From positions 22,033,001-22,097,000 of the forward strand of contig NC_135362.1 of the NCBI RefSeq assembly GCF_051622035.1: a stretch of 64,000 bases of DNA. Direction: 5' to 3'. How positions within the stretch are numbered: position 1 is the stretch's first letter; the number at the start of each line of letters is the position of its first letter. Below are positions 22,401 to 33,195 of the stretch, piece after piece. Both the position numbers and the translations under genes were made by a program. This DNA comes from Arctopsyche grandis. Taxonomy: Eukaryota > Arthropoda > Insecta > Trichoptera > Hydropsychidae. The notes under the pieces are model-generated. The model was not told the DNA's origin and did no database searches. It was given only the letters and a program-made list of their open reading frames with translations.

Positions 22401-23562
22401 ACATAAAAAACCTCGATTCTCTAGAGCAGCGGTTTCCAAATTGGGAGGCGCGGACTATTGCCAGGGGAGGCTGTCTATTGATTATTCTGTCTATTGTAGT
22501 ATTCACTATTTTTTTTTTTTAAAGAAAGGTTTATTATTTAAAACGTTTTTATATTATTATATCTATTAAAAAATAAAAGGTAGGGAGTCGTAGTAGCATA
22601 AAGTTTGGAAACCGCTGCTCTAGAGTTAAAGTACTACTTCCGGTTCACATAAAAATATTTAAAAAATATGAGGTTATAAAATTTATAATTTATATTACAT
22701 GTGAAAAAATTTCAGTTAAATCTTAAAAAAAGAGGATACCTATAAGGGGAGGTACCATTTCCGGTCAACTTAAAAATTTGAAAAAAAATTACGTCGTGTC
22801 CATAAGAATTTCAGTAACCAATACTAAGTTACAGATAGGACTAACGGTGTTCAAAAATTCTCACACAGACACACAAACATACACACACACACACACACAC
22901 ATTTTTTTCTAGATCATAAAAACGTGATCAGTGATCGATTCTGAGTTCGAATCAGCCAAAATCTCGAGTTCGAATTTTCGCATGATCACAAAACTTCTTC
23001 TATTGTTACTACGTACATAGATAAAGTAAAAATGGAAGGGATGTGAGTGGATGGGGTGGGAAATTTTACATTTATCAAGAGTACTTATGTACATATGTAC
23101 ATATATTAAGCCAATTAGACACATTTTTATCGGTCTCAATGAAAGGCATCAGAAATGTTAATCAAACATAATTTTTATACCCGTATAAATTTAAATCTTT
23201 CCCATGACTAACCTTTTACTGTCACGTTGGACGATAGACTTGAGCTTTGCCGAATTTCCAAAGTGCGCAGACTCGATCTCGTGATCACTGCATTTCGATT
23301 TGCCCGATAAGTCAATCGAGTGCGTTTCTGAGATGATAGAATTTACTGAGGTATAAGATTTATCGTTTGTATTTATGGAAGATTGAGCTGCTTCCAATTT
23401 CGCCTTCCGGATGGATACAATTCCCGAAGGACATTTGTCTTGCAAATTCACCACATTCTTTTGCCTTTCTTCAGTTTCAGTTGACGAAACTGAAGTCTTG
23501 GGAAATTTATAAAGCTTACGGCCTTCTAATTTATATAACTTGGGCTCTGGTTTTCTCGACAT
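19472..23562 (-). CDS. RhoGEF paralog B (DH-PH protein)
   Basis: This is the second tandem copy. Exons are 23562-23213, 21658-21266, 21070-20815, 20591-20505, 20413-20117, 20037-19906, 19831-19618 and 19503-19472. They join to 586 residues. The N-terminal region is two repeats of the family module, CPSGIVSIRKAKLE in exon 1 and CPLGIVAEVKSKLE in exon 2, each exon ending in a K|R split codon. The DH domain (about 248-462) has KTEINYIERL and QRLPKYMLLLDDI, and the PH domain (about 463-577) ends with CNKWVDKISSLMW. Exons DH2, DH3, PH1 and PH2 have the same lengths as in A (87, 297, 132 and 214 nt). The final exon stops after DELMNRVGLK, so the basic tail of A is missing, although alignable DNA continues past the stop. 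The donor after 19618 is GTCTAA, weaker than the GTATAT and GTATAA of the sisters. An in-frame TGA lies just upstream of the chosen ATG. Intron 1 carries a large repeat insertion. Confidence 0.85.
21680..23035 (+). repeat. ACTTCCGG-linked dispersed repeat, copy 2
   Basis: This is the longest copy and lies in intron 1 of RhoGEF B. ACTTCCGG-type motifs recur at about 21868, 22008, 22148, 22290, 22630 and 22765. A (CA)n run follows at 22882-22900, then the tail with GAGTTCGAAT twice and AGATAAAGTAAAAA. It is interrupted by a hAT MITE at 22427-22617. The CACACAGACA-rich end resembles 3' UTRs of RTE-type LINEs, but the class is not proven. Confidence 0.65.
22427..22617. mobile_element. 191-bp hAT MITE with perfect 8-bp target duplication
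   Basis: The terminal repeats are CAGCGGTTTCCAAA and TTTGGAAACCGCTG. CTCTAGAG flanks it on both sides (22419-22426 and 22618-22625). The homologous repeats at 16966 and 50454 contain CTCTAGAG once, which gives the empty site. Confidence 0.92.
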
Positions 23563-23721
23563 TCTTCTACATTTGTCAAAAAGTCACAATATCACAAAAT
23601 CTTTGCCAACTACGAATGTCAAAGATGAACACTGATCATAGTTGTTGTTTCAACTAAGAAAATGTATGTATGTACATACATATGTATATGTTGGTCAGCA
23701 ACTCATTGTAAACGACTAACA

Positions 23722-23732
23722 GTAACTGAGTT
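23722..23732 (-). promoter_or_regulatory. Putative core promoter of RhoGEF B
   Basis: The minus strand reads TCAGTT with +1 at about 23727. GAGTTGC follows at about +24. The flanking block aligns with the 5' regions of copies A and C, so it was duplicated with the gene. The implied 5' UTR is about 165 nt. Confidence 0.45.
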
Positions 23733-24179
23733 GATGAAGACAATGGTATATGTATATTATCTCATATAAATGTTTGGTATGAACAGTCATTACTAAAATT
23801 ACTCATCAGTCAGTACAAAATTTCCTCAGTATTAAATGTCACTTTTGAACATATTCATATCCAAATATATCTACGCTTCTACTGTTAAAAGTGCGACTTC
23901 CAAACAAAACATCCATATATAATACATAAGTAAATCATATTATATATGTATAATATCGCTATTCTATGTGTCTATGTGTCTGTGTGTGTATCTGTGTATC
24001 TGCGATAACGCTCGCCGTACTATAATAGCTAAACCACTGCCAACCAAATGTACCAATATAATAACAAAAGAAAAAAACTTGTATATACTGTTTGCTACCA
24101 ATGTTTTCTCTAGAAAAGTCTCTCAGCATTTAGCGCCATCTATTAAAAAATTATTTAATTAATTAATTTTTCAATTGCT

Positions 24180-24320
24180 GTTTTAATGCTGTCAATATGT
24201 AGGTAGGTAGGTAGGTTTTACCTTTTTTTTCATATTAAACAATTAAATATATTCAAAAGGTATTTGAAAAAAATTCGAGCGCGTGCGGATTGAACACATG
24301 GCCGACACATTTATTTTATT
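24180..24320 (-). repeat. tRNA-like SINE fragment
   Basis: The minus strand carries AATGTGTCGGCC and GTGTTCAATCCGCACGCG, then a TTCAAATACC stretch. The same order occurs at 36695-36780 (GTGTTCGATTCGCACGCC). GTTCAATCC/GTTCGATTC resembles a pol III B box. An (AGGT)n run sits at its end. Confidence 0.4.
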
Positions 24321-25140
24321 TATTTATTATTTAATAACTTAATATGCAAACTCCCATTCGATGATATTTCATCGAGTACAACACTAGTGTAATAAAGAAT
24401 TCAAGTTCCCTAAAGACTATAAAGGCAGGATAGATGATCAGTTCAAATCCACGTTGCAGTTAACAGAGAACTTATAAAATTATACTGACTATCTTTATCT
24501 TCTTTACCAGGTTAAAATCTCGTTGAAAAACAGGTACCGTAATTTTATTTGTTTATTATATTAATAAAACTAACTTATGCACGTTACATATGTACATGTA
24601 TTTATGTACTTGCCAATTTCAACTAAAGGTCAAATATATAGCCACATTTGCGTAAAAAAAAACTCTTCAATTAACGACACAAATATTTTAAAGACATACA
24701 TATATACATATTGTTGTAGGATATACATTCACAGTGAAACCAAATTATCCTGCTTAAACATTTATTGCATTAATAATTACAAATTTATGTATATTTTTAT
24801 TTCTTAAGAGGGCTGTACACCAGCGCCTTGTCCATACAAACGTATTACACTTCTCTCTTCCTCAATAATGGCACTAGAGATATTATTTTTAAATATGCTA
24901 TGGATATTTACCATTGGCATGTTTCTGTGGTTTTATTTTTTGATTAGTTAATTTTTATAGGAGTTAGGAGCCGCCAAACATCTATAAAATCGCCTCTTTT
25001 TTACAACCACAAAAAGAGTTGTGTGCTTTTAAAATTAGTCCAGTTTCGGAGGAGAAAACTGGAAAATACGAAACCTCGATTTTGTCGATTTAAAATAGGT
25101 ATTATCTGGTCAAGGTGCAAGTGTTGCATTCACTCAATAT

Positions 25141-25272
<132 letters not shown>

Positions 25273-25388
25273 GAACGGCAACAAAATTAAGGTTGCAGGC
25301 ATCCAGCCCTCTAAGACTATTAACGATAGGATAATTTAATTTTAATTTTAATTTTTTTTTTTTAATTTGTATAATTTATTATATAACT

Positions 25389-25500
25389 GCTGTGACGCAT
25401 TGGGGTAACCTGTCAGGTCACAGCGGTCTTTTATTGTTATTATTATTATTATTTTAATTGTAATAATTGTAATAAATAAATAAATAATAAAACATTTACT
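25389..25500 (+). repeat. LINE/SINE-like 3' tail with stem-loop
   Basis: GCTGTGAC and GTCACAGC form a perfect 8-bp stem around GCATTGGGGTAACCTGTCAG. A (TTA)n and (AATA)n tail follows. The loop matches the tail of the SINE at 37178-37218, but the arms differ. Confidence 0.55.
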
Positions 25501-25785
25501 TTCCATTCACCGACATAAGCACACAAATAAATTGAACAAATTATTTTTTCGCATAGAATACCCAAAAATTAAGCGTATTTTTGTTTTTCAATAATATTAG
25601 CAACTGTTTATTCTTAGCAATATTGAAAAATATATTATTGAAAAATTAATTGTAATTATAATCAAATTATTTAAAAAAATATATTTTCAATTAAACTTAA
25701 TTATTAATATCCATAGTTATAATAATCATACCAACAGAAAAAACACATTTTTCGGGGTTGAAATTCATTATGTCAAATTAAATCC

Positions 25786-28700
25786 CTAATCTGATTTATA
25801 TCCTGATTGTTCTGGCTTTTTTTGTTTCTTGGGTTTCATTGTACTTGACCAGTTTTTATTGGAGTATTTAAGTTCCTCTGAAAATGTTTAAAATCTTCTA
25901 TGAATTACTTAAATACAACATGAATTACTTAAATACAACATGAATTACATCCACAAAAAGTTAGCGCTTTTCAAACATAAATTTGCTAAGCCCACAAACA
26001 AAAGTTTCCAATGATGTACCATAATAATAGTAATAATAGATTATAAAGTTAATTATAATAATCGTCAAAATTATAAGCTAAATGGTTAAAAATATTCAAT
26101 GTTACACTTAATAATCTAGAAACAATACATATATTAATTTTCAAACCAAGACTAAAAAAAATATTTATGAATAAGTTATATATATATACCTATTTGCAAC
26201 TTTAATGTTGCAAATAGGTATATATGTATATAACTTTTTTCGTGACCGATTTTATTATAAAATTAAGTCCTCAGATGATTCCCAATTTAAAGAATACTCT
26301 CGTGATAGCGTTAGAAGTTCGACATCTTTACATTATAAAGAAGCTACATGGGTATTTAGTAGTCATTGGAAAGGTTTCTAGAACATTGAATTATACCTTT
26401 TTTAATCTCAGCTTCTTTCCGCAACAACGAATTCATTTCCTCAACCCATGCATTACATGTAGTTACATCGGTTTCTAAATAAAAGCTTTTGCAATATATA
26501 TTCGAGTACCAAATGTTAAATTTACGTAATCCTTTATTTTCTGAATGTGGAAAATAACCGAGTTGATTCATTGGTATATGGTCATGGTATGAGAAACTTT
26601 CGTCTTTCTGTGACTGAAATTCGAATAAAAGAATTATAAAATTAAATAAAAAATAGTACTGAAAATAATGAACTGATTTTTAATTTACATGTTTAACTTT
26701 GACTGTGAAAACAAACATCTTTTCGAATAAAAAACAGTACATTAATTGACTCTTTCCATTATACGTCACATTAAATTCATGATGCACCAACAGTTGACCC
26801 TGTAGCATTAGATCGAACTGTTGAAAATAAAATCATTGACAAATAAATAAAGGTTTCAGTTGTCTTGAAAGAAGTTTTTGAATTTTTTTAAATATACCGT
26901 GGTATACTTAATGGTGGATACTAGGATACCATTGTCGATCAGGGACAGAACACGTTTGGTTGCATCCTCTGCATCTTTAAAGGCCTTTAAAATTTCATCA
27001 TCGTTGATTGTTTCTGTTGCGAAACTAATTGGCCAGCTTTGCTTCTTTTTGGCGTACTCTTCGTAGGATTTAATGATATTCTCCATCATAATTGGATATT
27101 TGCACACCCTTTGTATTGGCTCCAGTAAATACCCATTCAAATCCAAATTATGATTTAATACTCTTTTCATGGCCTTAAAAACAATATACATAGTAATACA
27201 TTATAAGAAGATATTAAAATATGAAATTAGCAAACAACAAACCTACCTCAGAAAAGTTATCAATTTCATTCTTTTTTCTATTAACATTTTTAATTAAATT
27301 CACATTATATTCAACATACATTGTAGAAAATTGTTCCTGAAAATTAAAAATAAAAATTTAGAATAACTTTCCGAAAACAAAATTACGTTTTAAAAAAGTA
27401 GTCTTAATTAATCTCTCTACACTATCATTGACTCAACTTCTTAAATCTACTTCTAGACAAAATAATTATTTTATGTTATCTTTTAGATTTCTTCCATATC
27501 TCTAAAGTTACGTCATATGATATTGAAACAACCGAATTTTGAAGTAAACCGAAGCTATCACAGTTTTAATTTTAACTTACATTTTCGAATACTTTGGCGA
27601 GTTGTTTGAAATTAGTTTTTTGCTGCTTAAAGGCGGGCAATATCTCATTTTTGTGAAAATAATAAATTTTTTCTATATTGCAGAATATATTTTTTTTTGT
27701 AAAATTCTGCGATGGTAGATTTTTAAGCGCTGTCCTTTCCAATAGTGGTATATAGTTTTCGACGACTATTTCCAATCTTTCTAAATATTTCTCTTCAGTA
27801 TGAATCAATTCCTTAATTGCCTCATTCCATTTTCTGTAAGCATTTTATATTCAATGTTATATAATAAGTACATACACATGTACATATGTAGATATTCCAT
27901 TAAATTATAATGACTATTTTGCAATTTATCCTGTTACATATCTTCTGATTGATCTGAAATCTAAATTAATTTACCTTTTTTCCTGTTTGCACCTGGATTC
28001 CCATAATTTTTCAATATTCTTATTTCTCACACCGCGCTCTGCAAAACCGAAATCATCCTCATCACAAGGCAATTCCACTTTATTGGCTTGATCTTTGATA
28101 CTTGGAGAATATTCCACAGTATCGTAAATGTTATCATCGTACATAGTACTAGACTCGTAACCCGCCGAATCGTTAGAATGTGAGCCTACATTTTCTCGAT
28201 TGAAATTAAAATTCGCATGTTCTTGTGATTTGTTTCGTAAGATGTTCGAGGGCGATTCGGAAGTGATAGGGTTTACTGAGTTCCAACATCTCAAGTTGGC
28301 CGTTTTCACTTTCTCTTTTTCATTCCTCTCAATACGTATATTTTCCAAGTTCGCCGCATTGGACTGCTTCACAATCTCTCCTGGTATGGCTCTTGGTTTC
28401 TCGACGTTGTGTTTCTGCTCACTAAAATACAAGAAAAAATATATAATAAATAGTTACTAGTAGTAAATGTAACTCCGAATTAATTCCCATGTGGCACAAA
28501 ATTAAATTTTGTGTTATCTTTGGTATATTATTATAAAATATATCCACTTATTTACACGAGTAATAAAAATAATATGTTCGATATTGAGATAAATTAAGTG
28601 ATTATGTACTAAATAAGCAAAATTTTCAGTCGATCTGGATCCAATTACCTTTTGTGCATTCCATGCCCAGTTTCTTGAACATTTTTAAACACCCCGTTGA

Positions 28701-29241
28701 ACGTTCCAAACGACTTAGCACTTAAAGAAGAACCTTGGTAAGGTTTTTTCCGGGGTTGATCGTTAATACGATCTGGATTTACTCTCTCGTCTACAGAAGG
28801 ATCCACATTTTCGTAAACACTATTATCAATCTCCCCGTTAGCTAGTTTTGCATCATTTTCATATTTATTAAAATCAGGAACAGATTTAAATTTACTTCCA
28901 TAGTAGTTTCTCTTGATTTTGGGCAAATTTTCCTGATTTGTGGACTGGTTTGTTTGCTCTCTGCGTTTTGTTTCGTCCCCTGACTTAATCGAGGACGACT
29001 CTGAGGGAATACAGTTTAATGAGGTGTTAGATTTGTAGTTTTTATGCATCGAGGCTTCTTCTAGTTTTGCCTTTAAGCTGGATACATTTCCCTGGGGACA
29101 TACTTTTTTCGCAACATTAGACTTTCTCTCGTTTGTGTTTGAGGGCCGACTGCCCTCTGATTTCACTTGGGCTGTAGGTTGGTTCACATTTTGTTGCTGC
29201 TGATTTAACGGCTTCTGTGTGTGCTTTCTATACAGGCTCAT
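25786..29241 (-). CDS. RhoGEF paralog C (DH-PH protein)
   Basis: This is the third tandem copy and the most diverged. Exons are 29241-28649, 28421-27975, 27833-27581, 27336-27247, 27173-26898, 26817-26689, 26613-26397 and 25877-25786. They join to 698 residues. There are two N-terminal modules: exon 1 has CPQGNVSSLKAKLEE, YENVDPSV and NVQETGHGMHK, and exon 2 has NIYDTVEY and ends KQEK. The DH domain (about 347-553) keeps the CR1 glutamate (HTEEKYLERL), but its CR3 is QRVCKYPIMMENI instead of QRLPKYM in A and B. The PH domain (about 553-668) ends with CNAWVEEMNSLLR, losing the Trp seen at the end of that motif in A and B. The tail is lysine-rich (KPKKQKKP). Three exons differ from A and B by multiples of three nt. 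The relaxed CR3 suggests altered GTPase choice or weaker exchange, which is inference. Confidence 0.86.
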
Positions 29242-29324
29242 GATTTTTAATGATAACTATTAATAATTAATCGCTTAGGTGACGAAGTGCTCGCAAAACG
29301 GCAACTCAATTTCAACAACCAACA

Positions 29325-29335
29325 GTGACTGAATC
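29325..29335 (-). promoter_or_regulatory. Putative core promoter of RhoGEF C
   Basis: The minus strand reads TCAGTC with +1 at about 29330. GAGTTGC follows at about +24 to +30, matching the A and B promoters. The implied 5' UTR is about 89 nt. Confidence 0.45.
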
Positions 29336-29659
29336 TATAACCCGATTGCATATCTACATAATCTACTCGTATTAGTGCTCTGAAAATAAATTAATCTTAG
29401 AACTAATCAATCAATATATGATTTTGGTAGTTATAACTATGTAATTTAGATAATAATAACTATATCAAGTACAAAGTCCGGTATGTAGCGTTGCTTAAAT
29501 CCAATATATGTATACAACATGCATGGTTAGTATTTTATTTTATTGTTTTCAGTAAACTTGTAATACAATATACAATAAGATATTAAAAAAAATTGCACGT
29601 AGCAACAAAATATGTTTAAGTATAAAATAAAAACGATAATAAAGAAAATTATTAAAAAA

Positions 29660-29735
29660 AAAATCCCGAAGTAGAACATTTACATGATCACAAAACTTCA
29701 TCTATTCTTACTACGTGTATATAGATGAAGTAAAA
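29660..29735 (+). repeat. Short tail of ACTTCCGG-linked repeat with hairpin
   Basis: ACTTCATCTAT and ATAGATGAAGT form a perfect 11-bp inverted pair at 29695-29731, followed by AAAAATT. It matches the ends of the other copies. Confidence 0.5.
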
Positions 29736-30360
29736 ATTAAAACAAAATATTTGTTTAAAACTTATTTGTTTACGGAACTATACAAACAGCGTTATATTTG
29801 TTTAGTTCTTTTGAGGGATTCCAAATAAATTAACATTCCAATCGTTAAATTCATTATCTATGTACATATAAAAACGTTTGTGAGAACTTCTCACTTTCCA
29901 TATCAGAATAATATTTAACACATTTTATAAAATATTCATTCACCATTATATTAATTTTGATACTTACGACTGTTTGATTGAGAATTCTCGATTTCACTTC
30001 TCAAATGTATATATGTATATGCTATAGTAAGAGTAAAGCTCGAATCAGTATACGCTGACTAGTAAGTGTATGCATCATCGAAATCACCCAGTAACAGTAC
30101 ACGTGGGAGAATGAATGAGTAAATTCAGGAGTAACAAGTTGACATTCTTAACAAGTACATACATATGTATGTATATATTCGGCATTTGACGGATTAAACT
30201 AAAAACTGAAAGAATGCGACATTATATGGAAGAACATATTACATATAATGAACAAAATAAAATGTAACCTCACCTAACCTAACCTAAAATCGTAAGTAAT
30301 ACGGATATATGTACGTAAATGTACAACTTCTACAGTGGATTAAACATTGTTAATTATTGT

Positions 30361-30470
30361 CTAGTGGTTGTTTTACTCGGCTTCGCCCAGTATTTGTAAT
30401 ATAAACAGCGTAAACATGGCGAATCTAATAGTAAATATTCATTTGAATCAAAAAAAAAATCGACTCGTCG
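30361..30470 (-). mobile_element. Helitron 3' end, minus strand
   Basis: The minus strand ends GGCGAAGCCGAGTAAAACAACCACTAG-like; the hairpin and CTAG are present at 30361-30390. The flanking base is not T, so the end may be imperfect. Only about 100 bp are recognisable. Confidence 0.45.
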
Positions 30471-30904
30471 ACTCGCTAAAATCCAAAGCTGGTGTACACA
30501 CTTACTAGTAAGTGTATACTGATTCGAGATTTGATGCTATTACTGTAACAGTTTTGGCATTTGTTTGGTATCTACAAACATATACATATATGTATATAAA
30601 AATCTATTTTTTGTCTGTCACGTATGCGTTCCTATACCATTCAAGCGAGTGCGATGAAACTTACAAGAGTTATTGTGTGCATGTCCGCGATGGCTAATCG
30701 TGATACAATCACTAAAAAAATAAATAATTTACGTAGTTCATCCAAAAAACTATGGTATTTTATGATAAGCTCACATTTTTGAAAAATCAAGAAGAGCCCT
30801 AGAATAAAATTCAAGCAGATATGTTGATGTCGAGATAAAAAAAATACTATTTTATAATGATGTAACGATTTTTATTAAACATTCGTAAATTTACACACAA
30901 TTAT

Positions 30905-31330
30905 ATTTCCATGGAACTTGACCGACTCTCATTAAAATATTCTACGAATGAATTTCCTTCTAATCTCAGTGACAACTCAACTGACATCGAAATATGTAAA
31001 CAATTTTCTTCTCTAGTCCGTAAATCTTCAGTTATTTTTCCAGTTTCAATTATCAATGTTCTCTTGGTCACAGAATTCCGAAGGACTGTGCGTATTTAAA
31101 CATACATACATACGTTATGTAGGGCACAGCATGCTAATACTATTGGTTTAATGTTTTCCTGGTCAATCTTTATTTTGGTTTGAAATATCATGAATTGGTT
31201 TATGAGTATTCCAAAAACATTTTCTATTATGCGTCTAACTCGTGAAACTTTGTATTTATAAATGTGTATTTCTACATTAAATAGATTTTGACCGAAAGGT
31301 TTAATAAATTCTGGTGTCAAAGTGAATGCC
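30905..31330 (-). mobile_element. PIF/Harbinger transposase C-terminal fragment
   Basis: The minus strand encodes TPEFIKPFGQNLFN, then YKVSRVRRIIENVFGIL and IVLACCALHNVC. This is the typical C-terminal block of Harbinger (DDE_Tnp_4, HARBI1-like) transposases (YxxSRxRRxxENxFGxL ... ACCxLHN). A diverged tail follows to 30905. The rest of the transposase was not found. Confidence 0.75.
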
Positions 31331-32430
31331 GATAGATCAGTCAGAACTGACGGGATCTAACAAGAAAGTACATATATGTATGTATATTTACGAACATCTG
31401 GCACAAACTTTTTCTAATCTGAGTGGCTTTTATTACCTAAACAAATATGCGAGTGCTAGATAATTGGAAACAAATTTTACAATCAAAAACTACAAACTCC
31501 TTCTAAAATCTTCCAAGATGTATAGATATTTTCAAACATTAGGCACAAACCAGCCCTTTCTTATGCAGCGGAATAAAAAAAGGCTGTTGTAAAGATTTTA
31601 AAAATAATATATAAATTGCAGTGTAAAATTCTTGAGAAATCTCGAGAAATTATTCTCGAGTAGAAACACTAGTCCTGTGACATTATTTAATTAGATGGAT
31701 ATTGCTAAAGAGATGATTAATACGAAAAGGCTGATCACAGTAACATCTGAGAGCTAAGAGAGACGACGTTATAGAAGTTGTCCATTTATTATTGTGAAAG
31801 TGGTACATACAATGTTATTATGGCACTTAAAATGTTACGCTCTTTTTATTTTTATTTTTCTGATATCTAAGATTTATTAATTGCTCATTGAATGATTGCA
31901 AGAATGGATTTATGGATTATTCATTTGTTTAACAGTTTTAAGTCTATCCGGAAAACTTTATTTTCTGGCAATTGAAACGCTATGGTTTGACACTCTCTCA
32001 ACCCTCGTATGTACATATATATAAAAGAATTGTAAACAAGTTTTTGAGCTTTTTTTCCTATTACGCTGTACATTAACATTTGAATAATATAATATTATGA
32101 TTACTAACAAAAATAAATTAAAATTGTAAAATAGAAAATGATCAGTAGATCAGTAGCTATTAAAATAGATATAAGATGCATTAGGAATATAATTTAGTAA
32201 TAATAAAAAGTATTTAAAAATCAAATATGTATATATGTATGAATGTGTGTATAATACGACGTATTGTAGATGTGTTATCATTAAAAAGCTTTCAATAGTC
32301 AAACTCACATACACTTCGTGTAAGTCATAAATATGTACATATGATTCACTTATGTATATTGATCCGAAAAAATGTATCGAATGTGTTTAAGTATACCAAT
32401 GTACATATATTTGAATTAGTTAACACCCAA

Positions 32431-33050
32431 TAGGGATCCCAAATATTCGTCGTCTTCAACTATTCGAATATCGAATAGTAAATCAAGAGCTATTCGAATA
32501 TTCGAATATATTCGAAAATTAATAAAAAGGTAACATGTACCAAGCATAAATTTTAATTAATCGTCTTATCATAGTTGCCATTGAATTCCACCTCGTTTTT
32601 ATAGCCAATAATAATTTACCAATTTTTTATTTTCTTTATTCATTATGATTTCTTGTAAAAATGTATATTTCGCCGGTGACTTCTTAAATATTCGTATTAT
32701 TTTTCTGATGTTTATTATCGATCGGAAAGTGATTTAATTCAATCATTTCCGTATCTAATTAATACAAATCTGTTTCTTCACATGTAAACATTTCATCTTC
32801 TTCATTATCTTCATTTTTACATACCTCCTTTATTATCACAATTATCCCCATTATATATTTCATTTTCTTCATTATCGTCGGCTTCTTCGTCATCACTCTT
32901 TTCATGTTGATTTTGTGTGTTTAGTTTATAAAAAATTATATACACGAATCATATTCGAATAGTTGATGAAATATTCGAATAACGAATGGCTGAAAAATCA
33001 GACGAATAATTCGAATACTCGAATATTCCAATATTCGATTGGGATCCCTA
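32431..33050. mobile_element. hAT element, Tip100-like ends
   Basis: The termini TAGGGATCCCAA and TTGGGATCCCTA are inverted and adjoin TATTCGAATATTCG-type subterminal repeats. The flanks ACACCCAA and CTACCCAA are an imperfect 8-bp duplication (6 of 8). The inside is AT-rich with an acidic (GAA)-rich stretch on the minus strand and no intact transposase. Confidence 0.7.
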
Positions 33051-33195
33051 CTACCCAAGGTAAAAGTATTAAAAAAAACCCAATCATTTTCTCAAAACAA
33101 TATTTTTGATCTAGAAAATATGTATATTATTATACAAAAATACAAATGTCATGTTTATTAGAATCACAACCAACCTAATTCCATTATACAAAAAT

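Larger units (their letters stand above)
29242..33195. other. Intergenic DNA between RhoGEF C and CRAL-TRIO D
   Basis: Beyond the promoter of C it holds a repeat tail (29660-29735), an inverted pair (30036-30070, 30500-30535), a Helitron end (30361), a PIF/Harbinger fragment (30905-31330) and a hAT element (32431-33050). No host gene was recognised. Confidence 0.5.

Noticed and set aside
30268-30290. Telomere-like CCTAA repeats
   Set aside because: There are only three units, inside ordinary AT-rich DNA. This is too short to mean an internal telomere.
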